Positions 36,773 through 46,950 of a stretch of DNA of 64,000 nt are shown in pieces. Location of the stretch: positions 1,571,933 through 1,635,932 of the forward strand of contig NZ_LN851186.1 in assembly GCF_001243895.1 (NCBI RefSeq), given 5' to 3'. The stretch comes from Bacillus testis. Lineage in GTDB: Bacteria; Bacillota; Bacilli; Bacillales; DSM-1321. The stretch's first letter is position 1. Each line of letters starts with the position of its first letter. A model generated the notes under the pieces. That model had not been told where the DNA came from and did not search any database. It saw only the letters and a list, made by a program, of their open reading frames with translations. The position numbers were made by a program, and so were the translations under genes.

Positions 36773-37693
36773 GTGGTTGCATATGTCGACCTTATTATTC
36801 TATTGAATTGGTTTTTTGATTGTCTGTTGCTATATTGGGCTTCTTTACTATTGAAAAGGAAAGTTTCCTATATTCGTATAGGCGTCGGCGGATTGGCGGG
36901 TGCAGCCTTGATTCTTTTGGCTTTTTCCCCTTTTTATGAGGTGGCCAATCTAGTGATTGTTAAAATAGGTGTCTCATTCTTAATGGTGCTTCTGGTATTT
37001 GGCTATAAAAGATGGTCCCTTTTTTTGAAAGCCCTGTCACTTCTGTATTTTGTGACATTTTTATCGGGAGGTATTTTGCTGGGGACACACTATTTATTTT
37101 CCTATCAGTTCATTGCCCCGGATAGTTATGTATTTTATGGACCCAAAAGTTATGGAGATCCTGTCAGTTGGCTGTTTGTCATGATCGGTTTTCCGGCGGG
37201 ATGGCTATACTCGAGGAAAGTGTTTACTGGCCTAGAGGTGACAAATATGATGGCTGAAAGCATGATGGATGTAAAAATCCGCATTAAAGACCGTCTATTG
37301 GTATGCAGGGGATTGATCGATACCGGCAATCAGCTTTATGAACCTATTACGAATGCACCAGTGATGATAGCATCAGCTATTTCCTTAAGGAGCCAACTTC
37401 CACAAGATGTGCTAGAACTGATTGAAAAAGCCGGAGAAGCAGGAGATTTATCGCTTGCGAGCCAATCTGCTTGGGGTGCAAGAGTCAGGATTATCCCTTA
37501 CAAAGTAGTCGGCAAGGACCAGCAGCTTTTGATCGCTTTCCGGCCTGATTGGATTGAGCTTTCTTCGGCTTCCGTTACAGGAAAAGTCACGAAGGGGCTG
37601 GTTGCCTTTACCATGCAGACATTATCCCATGATGATTGTTACCATTCCATTATCCATCCACGGATGCTTATTGAGCTTCAGCAAGTTTCATGA
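36773..37693 (+). CDS. spoIIGA: Sigma-E processing membrane peptidase SpoIIGA
   Basis: A 306-aa membrane-embedded aspartic protease that cleaves pro-sigma-E in the mother cell once signalled by SpoIIR. The N-terminal half has five hydrophobic segments. The soluble C-terminal half carries the active-site block CRGLIDTGNQLYEP (catalytic Asp near residue 183), which resembles a retroviral-type aspartic protease D(T/S)G. GTG 36773 follows GGGAGG. It is co-transcribed with sigE, 58 nt downstream. Confidence 0.95.
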   Translation: MVAYVDLIILLNWFFDCLLLYWASLLLKRKVSYIRIGVGGLAGAALILLAFSPFYEVANLVIVKIGVSFLMVLLVFGYKRWSLFLKALSLLYFVTFLSGGILLGTHYLFSYQFIAPDSYVFYGPKSYGDPVSWLFVMIGFPAGWLYSRKVFTGLEVTNMMAESMMDVKIRIKDRLLVCRGLIDTGNQLYEPITNAPVMIASAISLRSQLPQDVLELIEKAGEAGDLSLASQSAWGARVRIIPYKVVGKDQQLLIAFRPDWIELSSASVTGKVTKGLVAFTMQTLSHDDCYHSIIHPRMLIELQQVS

Positions 37694-37751
37694 GATTCCC
37701 GCTTAATTACACTATACTCATTGATCAGTAATTTAGAAGGAGGAAACGCCT

Positions 37752-38471
37752 TTGAATAAGTTGATTTTCAGGTTGAAGTACTATTGGTATAAAATTCGTT
37801 TGAAGTTGGGCTGGAAGAGTGATGAGATTTATTATATCGGAGGCAGTGAAGCATTGCCGCCGCCGCTGTCCAAAGAAGAAGAGGAAGTCCTTATCCATAA
37901 GCTTCCTAAGGGCGACCAAACTGCCCGCACCATTCTGATAGAACGGAATTTGCGTCTAGTCGTTTATATTGCCCGTAAGTTTGAAAATACCGGCATTAAC
38001 ATTGAGGACTTGATCAGTATCGGTACAATCGGTTTAATCAAAGCCGTCAACACATTTAATCCCGAAAAGAAAATCAAGTTGGCTACATATGCTTCGCGAT
38101 GCATCGAAAATGAAATCTTAATGTTCCTCCGCCGCAATAATAAAATCCGTTCAGAGGTATCATTTGATGAGCCGCTCAATATCGACTGGGACGGCAATGA
38201 ATTATTGCTTTCTGATGTCCTTGGAACGGAAGATGATATTATTACAAAAAATCTGGAAGCAACGATTGACCGCAAGCTGCTGACCAAGGCACTCCATCAG
38301 CTCAACGATCGGGAAAAACAGATCATGGAGCTGAGATTCGGTTTAATGGGAGGGGAGGAAAAGACACAAAAAGATGTGGCGGATATGCTCGGCATTTCGC
38401 AATCGTATATTTCCCGCCTGGAGAAACGGATTATAAAGAGACTGAGGAAGGAATTCAATCGGATGGTGTGA
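37752..38471 (+). CDS. sigE: RNA polymerase sigma-E precursor (mother cell, early)
   Basis: A 239-aa pro-sigma-E. Start is TTG 37752. The first 27 or so residues ([25 protein letters not shown]) are the amphipathic pro-sequence that SpoIIGA removes just before [14 protein letters not shown]. Region 2 has [37 protein letters not shown]; region 4 has the helix-turn-helix [24 protein letters not shown]. Same length as B. subtilis SigE. Second gene of the spoIIG operon. Confidence 0.98.
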   Translation: MNKLIFRLKYYWYKIRLKLGWKSDEIYYIGGSEALPPPLSKEEEEVLIHKLPKGDQTARTILIERNLRLVVYIARKFENTGINIEDLISIGTIGLIKAVNTFNPEKKIKLATYASRCIENEILMFLRRNNKIRSEVSFDEPLNIDWDGNELLLSDVLGTEDDIITKNLEATIDRKLLTKALHQLNDREKQIMELRFGLMGGEEKTQKDVADMLGISQSYISRLEKRIIKRLRKEFNRMV

Positions 38472-38480
38472 TTAGAGAAA

Positions 38481-38556
38481 GAAAGCCGCCAAGAGGATTT
38501 GAAAAAGGTGCAGTCGGAAGTCTTTGAACTACCTCCGGCGGCGCCTTTTTTGATGG
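38481..38556 (+). terminator. Terminator after sigE
   Basis: GCCGCCAAGAGG (about 38485-38496) pairs with CCTCCGGCGGC (38532-38542) around a long loop, followed by GCC and a six-T run. sigG is thereby separated from spoIIG. Confidence 0.75.
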
Positions 38557-38684
38557 ATAAACAGATATTAATAGCTGTTTTTTATAAAAAAAAGAGTGGA
38601 ATATATATAATCTGCAGCCATTGTTTCTGCCATTTTTAGAAAGGAAAATTATTATTTAGATATATTATTTGACGTGGCACAGTT

Positions 38685-38714
38685 GCATATTTTTTTCCTG
38701 CCGGGGAGATACTG
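38685..38714 (+). promoter_or_regulatory. Sigma-F promoter for sigG
   Basis: GCATA (38685-38689), a 15-nt spacer, GGAGATACTG (38705-38714). Both halves match the sigma-F consensus (GyWTA and GGnRAnAnTR) at every fixed position. This fits forespore-specific, sigma-F-driven transcription of sigG (spoIIIG) as known in B. subtilis. Confidence 0.75.
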
Positions 38715-38750
38715 TTTTTTGTACAGCACCCCTGTAAGGAGGTAGAATTT

Positions 38751-39530
38751 GTGTCGCGTAATAAAGTTGAGATTTGTGGTGTAGATACTTCGAAATTACC
38801 TGTTTTGAAGAATGAAGAAATGAGAAAATTATTTGCAGAGCTTCAATCTGGGGAACTTTCTGCTCGCGAAAAACTGGTGAACGGTAATTTGCGGTTAGTG
38901 TTAAGTGTCATTCAACGCTTCAACAATCGGGGCGAATATGTAGATGACTTATTTCAGGTAGGCTGTATAGGATTGATGAAATCTATTGATAACTTTGATT
39001 TGGGGCAGAATGTGAAGTTTTCGACCTATGCTGTACCGATGATCATCGGTGAAATCAGAAGGTATCTTCGCGACAATAACCCGATCAGGGTATCCCGTTC
39101 GCTTAGGGACATAGCGTATAAAGCGCTTCAGGTGAAAGAAAAATTGATGAGCAAAACATCCAGGGAACCTACCGCGGTTGAGATTGCCAAGGAATTGGAT
39201 GTTACCCATGAAGAAATTGTATTTGCGCTGGATGCGATCCAGGATCCTGTCAGCCTGTTTGAACCGATTTACAATGATGGCGGCGATCCGATATACGTCG
39301 TCGACCAAATAAGCGATGAAAAGAATAAAGATACAAACTGGATTGATGAAATAGCGCTTAAAGAAGGCATGAAACGTTTGAACGACCGGGAAATGATGAT
39401 TATCCGCAAGCGGTTCTTCCAAGGAAAAACGCAAATGGAAGTGGCGGATGAAATCGGAATATCCCAGGCGCAAGTGTCGAGGCTTGAAAAAGCGGCCATC
39501 AGGCAGATGAATAAAAATATCCAGCAGTAA
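38751..39530 (+). CDS. sigG: RNA polymerase sigma-G (late forespore)
   Basis: A 259-aa sigma-70-family factor of the sigma-F/B/G group, switched on in the engulfed forespore. The start MSRNKVEICGVDTSKLPVLKNEEM is typical of SigG. Region 2 reads LVNGNLRLVLSVIQRFNNRGEYVDDLFQVGCIGLMKSIDNFD; region 4 ends KTQMEVADEIGISQAQVSRLEKAAI. GTG 38751 follows AAGGAGGTAG. It lies behind its own sigma-F promoter and before a terminator. Confidence 0.98.
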   Translation: MSRNKVEICGVDTSKLPVLKNEEMRKLFAELQSGELSAREKLVNGNLRLVLSVIQRFNNRGEYVDDLFQVGCIGLMKSIDNFDLGQNVKFSTYAVPMIIGEIRRYLRDNNPIRVSRSLRDIAYKALQVKEKLMSKTSREPTAVEIAKELDVTHEEIVFALDAIQDPVSLFEPIYNDGGDPIYVVDQISDEKNKDTNWIDEIALKEGMKRLNDREMMIIRKRFFQGKTQMEVADEIGISQAQVSRLEKAAIRQMNKNIQQ

Positions 39531-39552
39531 AAACAGCCATCATACAATAATC

Positions 39553-39595
39553 AAAGACCATCGTAGCTGCCCGTTAAGCGAAGATGGTCTTTTAT
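39553..39595 (+). terminator. Terminator after sigG
   Basis: AAAGACCATC (39553-39562) pairs with GATGGTCTTTT around a roughly 20-nt loop. Confidence 0.8.
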
Positions 39596-39672
39596 ATTGG
39601 GCGACCGGCCCATACATCCCCGGTGAGAAGATGGCATATATTGAATCAAAAGCCAAAGGGGGTGGATGGATA

Positions 39673-39948
39673 ATGGGAAAAATATCTGAAATCCAATTGA
39701 AGGATATTATAAACCTTCTCGACGGGAAGCGGCTTGGGACCTTGCAGGATTTGGTGATCGATACTCAAACCGGCCAGATTGAAGCGTTGATTGTTGCTAC
39801 AAATGGAAAATGGCTGAATCTTTTTCACCGTGATGATGAGGTGATTATCCCTTGGCGCAAGATTAAGAAAATCGGAAAAGACATCATCTTTGTCGATTAT
39901 TCCAACCCTAATGCCGAATTAAAATCTGATGAGGAAAAGCCTCGATAA
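39673..39948 (+). CDS. ylmC: YlmC/YmxH family PRC-barrel protein
   Basis: A 91-aa PRC-barrel-like protein of the YlmC/YmxH sporulation-associated family, function unknown. It shows KISEIQLKDIINLLDGKRLGTLQDLVIDTQTGQIEALIV and PWRKIKKIGKDIIFVDY. ATG 39673 behind AAAGGGGGTGG is chosen; the longer open frame back to 39631 has no such site. In B. subtilis ylmA and ylmB lie between sigG and ylmC; they are absent here. Confidence 0.88.
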   Translation: MGKISEIQLKDIINLLDGKRLGTLQDLVIDTQTGQIEALIVATNGKWLNLFHRDDEVIIPWRKIKKIGKDIIFVDYSNPNAELKSDEEKPR

Positions 39949-40009
39949 CACTATGATTGGCAAGCGTCCGTATGGTAAACTGATAAAAAAAACAAAGGAA
40001 CGGACGAAA

Positions 40010-40834
40010 ATGGAAGAAATCTTCAGTAAAAAGGACCAAACTTATTTTCATATTCCTGAATGGGAAAAAATGGACCCGTCACTGGTTGCCGGATTCACCA
40101 CAAAAAATGGGGGAATCAGTGAAGGGGCGTTTTCATCCTTGAATACAGGGTATCATGTAGGGGATGAAAAAGAAGATGTTGTCAAAAATCGGACAATTGT
40201 AGGCAACAAAATCGGCATGCCTCTTGGCCATTGGGTCGGATGTGAGCAAACTCACGGAAAAGAAATTATAAAAGTCACAAAAGAAATGGCAGGAAGAGGA
40301 GCCTACGATTACGAAACGGCACTGAAAAACACCGACGGTTTATACACGGACGAAGAGGGTATTCTCCTCACGCTGTGTTTTGCCGATTGTGTCCCAATAT
40401 ACTATTTTGCGCCAAAACAGCGTTACATAGGAATTGTCCATGCCGGCTGGAAAGGAACTGTAAAAGGCATTGCAGGAGAAATGGCCCAGAGATGGATCAA
40501 TGAGGGTGTAGAACCTTCCGATATTTTTGTTGCTATTGGCCCTTCCATTTGTGAAAAATGTTATATTGTTGACGATAAAGTCATTGGAGAAGTGAATAAA
40601 AGGCTGGAAGGCAAGGATAAAAAGCCATATAATTTAATCAAAGAAGGCCAATATTCATTGAATTTACAGCTATTGAATAAGCAAATAATGGAGAGTGCCG
40701 GCCTTAAGAATATAGCCGTTACAGAATTATGCACATCATGCGGACGGGAAGACTTCTTTTCTTACCGCAGAGATGCCGGAAAAACCGGCAGGCTCATGAG
40801 TTTCATCGGTTGGAAGGAGGCCGCGAGAAAATGA
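40010..40834 (+). CDS. ylmD: YlmD, laccase-domain (PgeF/YfiH) family purine nucleoside enzyme
   Basis: A 274-aa protein of the YfiH/DUF152 family. Members bind zinc through two His and one Cys and act on purine nucleosides (phosphorylase/deaminase activity has been shown for relatives); the older 'laccase' label is doubtful. Visible motifs are [34 protein letters not shown] and [14 protein letters not shown] 40010 follows AAAGGAACGG. It shares four bases with ylmE (ATGA). Confidence 0.92.
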   Translation: MEEIFSKKDQTYFHIPEWEKMDPSLVAGFTTKNGGISEGAFSSLNTGYHVGDEKEDVVKNRTIVGNKIGMPLGHWVGCEQTHGKEIIKVTKEMAGRGAYDYETALKNTDGLYTDEEGILLTLCFADCVPIYYFAPKQRYIGIVHAGWKGTVKGIAGEMAQRWINEGVEPSDIFVAIGPSICEKCYIVDDKVIGEVNKRLEGKDKKPYNLIKEGQYSLNLQLLNKQIMESAGLKNIAVTELCTSCGREDFFSYRRDAGKTGRLMSFIGWKEAARK

Positions 40835-41511
40835 ACGTAAAAGAAAAACGATCCCATATCGAGCACCGTATAGCGCTTGCCTGCCAAAAGAGCGGCAGAA
40901 ACAGGGAAGACCTGCATATCATTGCTGTCACTAAATATGTAAGCCCAGAGCGGGCCCAGGAAGCGGTTGACGCCGGCCTTGCGCACCTTGGGGAAAACCG
41001 TCCGGAAGGGCTGCTTGAGAAACAGCATGCTATTACAGGCCAAGTAGAGTGGCATTACATAGGTTCCCTCCAGACCCGCAAGGTAAAAGAAGTCATCGAT
41101 CATGTAGATTATATCCATTCGTTGGACAGGCTGTCGCTGGCTCAGGAAATCCAAAAAAGAGCCAACACAATAATAAAATGTTTTGTCCAAGTCAATGTTT
41201 CGGGAGAAGAATCCAAGCATGGGCTGCGCCCGGAAGAAGTGGTTCCCTTTATAGAGAGTTTACAGAGTGATGCCTTCAACCGCATCAGCATAGTCGGGTT
41301 AATGACGATGGCGCCGCTGACGGACGATAAAGAAACATTGCGGAATTGTTTCCGGTCACTCAAAAGCCTGCAGCTTACCGTTGCAGGAATGAATTTCGAA
41401 AAAGCGCCATGCACCGAGCTGTCTATGGGAATGAGCAATGACTATGATTTGGCGATCGAAGAGGGCGCTACTTTTATCCGTATAGGAACCGCACTAGTTG
41501 GTGAAGATTAA
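40831..41511 (+). CDS. ylmE: YlmE, PLP-binding protein of the YggS/PLPBP family
   Basis: A 226-aa alanine-racemase-like single-domain protein that binds pyridoxal phosphate and takes part in vitamin B6 and amino-acid homeostasis. The PLP lysine is in IIAVTKYVS at about residue 39. [11 protein letters not shown] (usual family form GENRVQ), [13 protein letters not shown] and the phosphate loop [29 protein letters not shown] are present. It overlaps ylmD by four bases and precedes sepF by 15 nt, the usual order of the ylm operon. Confidence 0.95.
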   Translation: MNVKEKRSHIEHRIALACQKSGRNREDLHIIAVTKYVSPERAQEAVDAGLAHLGENRPEGLLEKQHAITGQVEWHYIGSLQTRKVKEVIDHVDYIHSLDRLSLAQEIQKRANTIIKCFVQVNVSGEESKHGLRPEEVVPFIESLQSDAFNRISIVGLMTMAPLTDDKETLRNCFRSLKSLQLTVAGMNFEKAPCTELSMGMSNDYDLAIEEGATFIRIGTALVGED

Positions 41512-41526
41512 AGGAGGCAAAATAAA

Positions 41527-42000
41527 ATGTCAATTGGATCCAAATTCAAATCATTTTTTGCGCTGGAAGATGAATATGAATATAGAGAAGAACGTGCGGA
41601 AGAAGAACCGCGCAAGGATATCCCTATGAAACCTGTTGCGAAAGGACAGGTTTCCAATTCGAATTCTAATCCAGCGCCCCCCCTTCCGCAAAATGTGGTT
41701 AGTCTGCAAAGCGTGAATAAAACATCCAAGGTTGTTTTGTTTGAACCCCGCGCTTATTCGGATGCACAGGAAATCGCTGATCACTTGAAAAACCGCAAAG
41801 CGGTGGTGGTCAATTTGCAAAGTATTTCGCACGAACAAGCAAAACGCATTGTGGATTTCTTGAGCGGCACAGTGTATGCTATTGGTGGAGATATTCAAAA
41901 GATAGGCACGAACATATTCCTGTGCACGCCTGATAATGTGGATGTGACTGGCAATATTTCAGGCCTTCTTCAGGATAACAATGAAGATTTAAGGTGGTAA
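41527..42000 (+). CDS. sepF: Cell division protein SepF
   Basis: A 157-aa protein that binds the FtsZ C-terminal peptide, forms rings and anchors division proteins to the membrane through its N-terminal amphipathic helix ([13 protein letters not shown]). An acidic stretch ([15 protein letters not shown]) and a variable linker lead to the globular SepF domain (residues about 70-145: [49 protein letters not shown]). ATG follows AAAGGAGG. Confidence 0.97.
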   Translation: MSIGSKFKSFFALEDEYEYREERAEEEPRKDIPMKPVAKGQVSNSNSNPAPPLPQNVVSLQSVNKTSKVVLFEPRAYSDAQEIADHLKNRKAVVVNLQSISHEQAKRIVDFLSGTVYAIGGDIQKIGTNIFLCTPDNVDVTGNISGLLQDNNEDLRW

Positions 42001-42004
42001 GTAA

Positions 42005-42274
42005 ATGGTTTTACTATTGAAATTGATTGTGACTCTAGTGAACATATACTCATATGCATTGATTGTGTATATTTTCATGTCATGGTTCCCTGGTGCAAGG
42101 GAATCAGCGATTGGCCAGTTTCTTGGTCGTATTTGCGAACCGTATCTAGAATTTTTCAGAAGGTTCATCCCTCCGATCGGCATGATTGATTTTTCGCCGA
42201 TTGTGGCATTTATCGTTTTGAATTTTGCTACTAGAGGGTTATATCAATTGTTTTATATTTTCTTTTTTAGGTAA
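42005..42274 (+). CDS. ylmG: YlmG, YggT family membrane protein
   Basis: An 89-aa membrane protein of the YggT family with two hydrophobic segments and the usual motif [44 protein letters not shown]. Family members are implicated in membrane or nucleoid organisation around division; the precise role is unresolved. It begins 4 nt after sepF, so translation is probably coupled. Confidence 0.93.
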   Translation: MVLLLKLIVTLVNIYSYALIVYIFMSWFPGARESAIGQFLGRICEPYLEFFRRFIPPIGMIDFSPIVAFIVLNFATRGLYQLFYIFFFR

Positions 42275-42281
42275 TATAAAG

Positions 42282-42328
42282 AGGGCTGGGCTTTATGCTG
42301 GTTTATAATCAGACTAGGTCCAGCCCTG
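42282..42328 (+). other. Hairpin between ylmG and ylmH
   Basis: AGGGCTGG pairs with CCAGCCCT around a roughly 30-nt loop. There is no T run after it, so it is more likely a processing or stability element than a terminator. Confidence 0.45.
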
Positions 42329-42371
42329 TTGATTGCCAAGGGGAAGCGAATGCACGAAAAGGGAGTTAAGG

Positions 42372-43145
42372 ATGAGTATATATCAGCATTTCCGAAGCGA
42401 AGAAAAAGTGTTTATAGATAATGTGCTAGAATGGAAAGAAAGCGTGGAAACGTTCTATAGCCCGAAGTTGACGCCTTTTCTGGATCCAAGGGAACAGCAT
42501 ATTGTTTCTGTCGTCATCGGCCAAAATGAAGATTGCAAGCTTGCTTTTTTTGGGGGGTATGACGGTGCAGAGCGTAAAAGGGCCCTTCTGTACCCGAATT
42601 ACTATGAACCTTCAGAAGAAGATTTCCAATGTAGCGCCATAGCCATTTCATATAACAGAAAATTCCATGAATTGACTCATCCGCAAATATTGGGGACGCT
42701 TATGTCGCTTGGCATTATACGGGAAAGATTCGGCGATGTGCTGATTGAGGAGGAATCCGCCAAGGCGATTGTGGACAGTGATATAGCGTCTTATGTGATC
42801 AATAATATCACTAAAATAGGACAAGCCGGCGTTTCCCTTGAGCTAGCGAGTTTAAGCGATCTGACGGCTGTGCATACTAAATGGCAGGAAAGCCATATGA
42901 CCAGTTCTTCTTTAAGGATTGATTCTTTATTATCCTCCATGACGAGGCTTTCGCGCCAAAAAGCGCAAGATTTAATACAAGGCGGAAAAGTGAAAGTGAA
43001 CCATCTTGTCATTGAAGAAAAGGATTATGTCTGCCATAAGGGAGACGTAATTTCATGCCGCGGCTACGGCCGGTTCCTGATTGTCGAAATAGAAGGAAAA
43101 ACGAAGAAAGATAAGTGGAAAATTGTCTTCGGGCAACAAAAATGA
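42372..43145 (+). CDS. ylmH: YlmH, S4-domain RNA-binding protein
   Basis: A 257-aa S4-domain protein. B. subtilis YlmH/RqcP binds the 50S subunit in ribosome quality control, aiding RqcH in alanine tailing, so it pairs functionally with the rqcH gene at the right end of this window. The N-terminal domain shows PKLTPFLDPREQHI and GGYDGAERKRALLYPNYYEP. The C-terminal S4 domain is LRIDSLLSSMTRLSRQKAQDLIQGGKVKVNHLV (about 182-214). ATG 42372 is preferred over the open frame back to 42333. Confidence 0.94.
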   Translation: MSIYQHFRSEEKVFIDNVLEWKESVETFYSPKLTPFLDPREQHIVSVVIGQNEDCKLAFFGGYDGAERKRALLYPNYYEPSEEDFQCSAIAISYNRKFHELTHPQILGTLMSLGIIRERFGDVLIEEESAKAIVDSDIASYVINNITKIGQAGVSLELASLSDLTAVHTKWQESHMTSSSLRIDSLLSSMTRLSRQKAQDLIQGGKVKVNHLVIEEKDYVCHKGDVISCRGYGRFLIVEIEGKTKKDKWKIVFGQQK

Positions 43146-43154
43146 GATGAAGGA

Positions 43155-43183
43155 TTTACAAATGTCCTGTCGAAACGTAGAAT
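43155..43183 (+). promoter_or_regulatory. Sigma-A-type promoter for divIVA
   Basis: TTTACA (43155-43160), 17 nt, TAGAAT (43178-43183), 45 nt ahead of the divIVA start. Confidence 0.65.
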
Positions 43184-43227
43184 AAAAGTAATACGAATCA
43201 TAATCTATTCCAATACGGAGGTGCAGA

Positions 43228-43740
43228 ATGCCTTTAACGCCGCTTGATATACATAATAAGAGCTTCAGTAAGGGATTTCGTGGGTATGATGAAGACGAAG
43301 TGAATGAATTTCTGGAACAAGTGATGAAAGATTACGAACTTGTCCTACGTGAGAAAAAAACGTTGGAAGCAAGACTTGAAAATGCAGGAGAAAAGCTTGG
43401 CCACTATAATAATATCGAAGAGACGTTGAACAAGTCGATTCTGATTGCCCAGGAAGCAGCAGAAGAAGTGAAACGCAACGCCCAAAAAGAATCAAAGCTG
43501 ATTATTAAAGAGGCGGAGAAAAATGCAGACCGGATCGTAAACGAGTCGCTTGCCAAAGCACGAAAAATTGCAATGGAAATTGAAGAGCTGAAGAAACAAT
43601 CAAAAGTCTTCCGCACTCGGTTCACCATGCTCGTGGAAGCGCAGCTTGATCTGATTAAGAATGAAGATTGGGATCATCTGATGGACTTCGAGCATGATGC
43701 CACAGATGATTTATTGAAAGATCATGAATCGTCATATTGA
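43228..43740 (+). CDS. divIVA: DivIVA, curvature-sensing division/polar protein
   Basis: A 170-aa coiled-coil protein that binds negatively curved membrane at septa and poles, directing MinCD through MinJ and the chromosome origin during sporulation. The N-terminal lipid-binding domain is MPLTPLDIHNKSFSKGFRGYDEDEVNEFLEQV, with the exposed Phe and Arg of FRGYDEDEV. Two coiled-coil stretches follow (about 30-65 and 70-155). ATG follows CGGAGGTG. Confidence 0.97.
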   Translation: MPLTPLDIHNKSFSKGFRGYDEDEVNEFLEQVMKDYELVLREKKTLEARLENAGEKLGHYNNIEETLNKSILIAQEAAEEVKRNAQKESKLIIKEAEKNADRIVNESLAKARKIAMEIEELKKQSKVFRTRFTMLVEAQLDLIKNEDWDHLMDFEHDATDDLLKDHESSY

Positions 43741-43765
43741 TTCTCTGCACTTTTTCGTATATAAT
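43737..43765 (+). promoter_or_regulatory. Sigma-A promoter for the ileS T-box leader
   Basis: TTGATT (43737-43742), 17 nt, TATAAT (43760-43765). The -35 overlaps the divIVA stop codon, so there is no spare space between the two units. Confidence 0.75.
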
Positions 43766-43771
43766 TTCATA

Positions 43772-44078
43772 CAAGATTAGAAAGCACGCAACGTTGAAAG
43801 GGACAGTACGCTTTCAAATATGTCCGCCAAAAGATGTTCGGCTTATGAGCCGGCTTCGATAGCGATCCGGGGATGGTGTAAGCCTGGAGGCGGAAATGGA
43901 AGCGGAAGATCACCCTGGAGTTCCATAATGAACCCCCTGTCTGGGTTAGTAGTTCTGGCGTTTCATCCGCGTTAAGGATGGTCGAGCGGATGCCTTGAAT
44001 AATAGGCATTTACCAGGGTGGTACCGCGGGAAGCAAGCCTTCTCGTCCCTTTCAAGGGATGAGAAGGCTTTTTTTCGT
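43772..44078 (+). promoter_or_regulatory. T-box riboswitch (tRNA-Ile) controlling ileS
   Basis: A complete T-box leader. The specifier codon is ATC (Ile) at 43909-43911 in GAAGATCACCCTGG. The T-box itself is AGGGTGGTACCGCG at about 44015-44028, with TGGT pairing to the uncharged tRNA 3' end (N = T fits A73 of tRNA-Ile). The terminator AAGCCTTCTC/GAGAAGGCTT ends in a T run at about 44035-44075. Uncharged tRNA-Ile should stabilise the antiterminator and let ileS be read. Confidence 0.93.
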
Positions 44079-44156
44079 TCCCTTGCCGTGCAATGAATCG
44101 TACATGACAGAAAGCAACCCGACAAGCCTCGGGGTTGATTATAGGAGGTTTAAAAA

Positions 44157-46925
44157 ATGGATTATAAAGATACTTTATTAATGCCGAAAACGGAATTCCC
44201 GATGCGCGGAAACTTACCAAAACGCGAACCGGAAATGCAGCAAACATGGAATGAAATGGACATCTACAACAAAGTCCAGGAAAGAACAAAGGACTTTCCA
44301 AAATTCATCCTGCATGATGGCCCTCCATATGCAAATGGAGACATTCATATGGGCCATGCGCTTAATAAAGTGCTGAAGGATTTTATCGTCCGCTATAAAT
44401 CAATGAGCGGCTATAACGCCCCTTATGTACCGGGATGGGATACACATGGATTGCCGATCGAGACGGCGCTGACAAAGAATGGCAAGGTAAACCGGAAAGA
44501 AATGAGCATCGCTGAATTCCGGAAGCTATGTGAAAAATATGCTTATGAACAAGTCGACAGCCAGCGTGAACAATTCAAACGTTTGGGTGTAAGAGCCGAT
44601 TGGGACCATCCTTATATCACGCTTCAGCCTGAATATGAGGCCCAGCAGATTAAAGTATTCGGCGAAATGGCGAAGAAGGGTTATATTTACAAAGGCAAAA
44701 AGCCTGTATATTGGTCACCTTCAAGTGAATCGGCCCTTGCCGAGGCAGAAATTGAATATCATGATAAACGCTCTGCTTCCATCTATGTAGCTTTTGCAGT
44801 GAAAGATGGAAAAGGCGTACTGGAGGAAGGCACAAAATTCATCATCTGGACAACAACTCCTTGGACGATTCCTGCCAACCTAGGTATCGCAGTACATCCT
44901 GAGCTAGATTATGTAGTTGTTGAAGTAGCAGGCGATACGTTTGTGGTTGCAAAAGCGCTGCTTGATACAGTGAAGGAAGAACTAGAGTGGGAAAATGCCA
45001 AGATTGTTAAGACGGTCAAGGGCAACGAGCTTGAATATATCGTGGCGCAACATCCTTTATACGACCGCGAATCACTCGTTATCCTAGGCGACCATGTCAC
45101 AACCGATGCTGGAACAGGCTGCGTCCATACTGCTCCAGGACATGGGGAAGACGACTTTATCGTCGGCCAAAAATATAAATTGGGCGTACTGTGCCCGGTG
45201 GATGAAAAAGGGCATATGACAAGCGAAGCGCCTGGATTTGAAGGGTTGTTCTATGATAAAGCGAACAAGGCCATCACTGAAGCGCTTGAGGAAAAAGGCG
45301 CTTTACTGAAGCTATCCTTTATCACTCACTCCTATCCGCACGATTGGAGAACAAAAAAACCAACCATTTTCCGTGCAACTGCGCAATGGTTTGCGAGCAT
45401 CCAAGATTTCCGCGGAGAATTGCTTGAAGCAATCAAAGAAACCAAATGGATGCCGGCTTGGGGCGAAACCCGCCTTTACAATATGGTCCGTGACCGAGGC
45501 GATTGGTGTATTTCCCGCCAAAGAGCGTGGGGCGTTCCGATTCCGGTCTTTTACGGTGAAAACGGTGAGCCAATCATCACTGATGAAACCATTGAACATA
45601 TTTCCAACCTATTCCGCGAACACGGCTCGAATGTATGGTTCGAACGGGAAACGAAAGACTTGCTGCCTGAAAACTTTACGCATGAATCAAGCCCTAATGG
45701 CATTTTCACGAAAGAAACAGACATCATGGATGTATGGTTCGATTCAGGTTCTTCCCACCAGGCAGTCCTTGAAGAACGTGAAGAGCTGGCAAGACCTGCA
45801 GATCTATATCTGGAAGGTTCCGACCAATACCGCGGCTGGTTTAATTCATCCTTGTCCACGGCTGTTGCCGTTACAGGCAAAGCGCCATATAAAGGCGTGC
45901 TGAGCCACGGTTTTGCATTGGATGGAGAAGGAAGAAAAATGAGTAAATCATTGGGCAATACCATTCTGCCATCTAAAGTCATGAACCAATTAGGGGCAGA
46001 TATCCTTCGCCTATGGGTGGCTTCTGTCGATTACCAAGCAGACGTACGCGTATCCGATCCTATTCTGAAGCAAGTGGCTGAAGTTTACCGGAAGATCCGC
46101 AATACGTTCCGTTTCCTTCTGGGCACATTGGATAATTTCAACCCTGCTACAGATAGCTTGGCTTATGAAGCGCTGCAGGAAGTGGACCAGTTCATGCTGG
46201 TTAAGCTGAACGCTTTAATCGAAAATGTGACAAAAGGGTATGAGCAATATGAATTTGCGACGATCTACCATAATATCAATAACTTCTGTACATTGGACTT
46301 AAGTGCCTTCTATCTGGATTATGCAAAAGATATCCTATATTGCGAAGCGCCGGACAGCAAACAGCGTCGCGCAATCCAGACGGTCTTGTATGATGTGCTG
46401 GTTGCCCTTACCAAACTGGTGGCGCCAATCCTTCCTCATACAGCGGATGAAGTGTGGTCATACCTTCCGGATATGGAAGCGCCAAGCGTTCAATTGACTG
46501 ATATGCCAAAGGCTGAAAAATTGCCGAATGAAAAAGAGATTGAAGAAAAGTGGAATGCATTCCTGCAAATCCGCGACAATGTCCTGAAAGCATTGGAAGA
46601 GGCGCGTAACGCGAAAGTGATCGGTAAATCATTGAATGCCAAGGTTTCCATGTATGTCAATGATGAGACAAAAACATTCCTTGACCAGATTCATGAAAGC
46701 TTTGAACAGCTATTTATCGTTTCGCAGTTCGAGATTGCCGGCAAGCTGGAAGACGCTCCGGAAGAAGCAGCTACTTTCGAAAATTGTGCGATTGTGGTTT
46801 CAAAAGCAGACGGCGAAACATGCGAGCGATGCTGGAATGTTTCCGAAGCAGTCGGCCAGGATGAGGAGCATCCGACACTGTGCCCTCGTTGTGCGTCAGT
46901 CGTGAAGGAAGCATATACGCATTAA
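44157..46925 (+). CDS. ileS: Isoleucyl-tRNA synthetase
   Basis: A 922-aa class I aminoacyl-tRNA synthetase. The HIGH motif appears as [16 protein letters not shown] near residue 57, and KMSKS as [10 protein letters not shown] near 594. The CP1 editing domain occupies about 180-390 (with [19 protein letters not shown] and [16 protein letters not shown]). The C-terminal zinc finger has CERCW and CPRC. Length and form are those of the bacterial (IleS1) type. It is controlled by the T-box leader upstream. Confidence 0.98.
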   Translation: MDYKDTLLMPKTEFPMRGNLPKREPEMQQTWNEMDIYNKVQERTKDFPKFILHDGPPYANGDIHMGHALNKVLKDFIVRYKSMSGYNAPYVPGWDTHGLPIETALTKNGKVNRKEMSIAEFRKLCEKYAYEQVDSQREQFKRLGVRADWDHPYITLQPEYEAQQIKVFGEMAKKGYIYKGKKPVYWSPSSESALAEAEIEYHDKRSASIYVAFAVKDGKGVLEEGTKFIIWTTTPWTIPANLGIAVHPELDYVVVEVAGDTFVVAKALLDTVKEELEWENAKIVKTVKGNELEYIVAQHPLYDRESLVILGDHVTTDAGTGCVHTAPGHGEDDFIVGQKYKLGVLCPVDEKGHMTSEAPGFEGLFYDKANKAITEALEEKGALLKLSFITHSYPHDWRTKKPTIFRATAQWFASIQDFRGELLEAIKETKWMPAWGETRLYNMVRDRGDWCISRQRAWGVPIPVFYGENGEPIITDETIEHISNLFREHGSNVWFERETKDLLPENFTHESSPNGIFTKETDIMDVWFDSGSSHQAVLEEREELARPADLYLEGSDQYRGWFNSSLSTAVAVTGKAPYKGVLSHGFALDGEGRKMSKSLGNTILPSKVMNQLGADILRLWVASVDYQADVRVSDPILKQVAEVYRKIRNTFRFLLGTLDNFNPATDSLAYEALQEVDQFMLVKLNALIENVTKGYEQYEFATIYHNINNFCTLDLSAFYLDYAKDILYCEAPDSKQRRAIQTVLYDVLVALTKLVAPILPHTADEVWSYLPDMEAPSVQLTDMPKAEKLPNEKEIEEKWNAFLQIRDNVLKALEEARNAKVIGKSLNAKVSMYVNDETKTFLDQIHESFEQLFIVSQFEIAGKLEDAPEEAATFENCAIVVSKADGETCERCWNVSEAVGQDEEHPTLCPRCASVVKEAYTH

Positions 46926-46950
46926 TCAAATCAAATGACTAAAATAGCAG

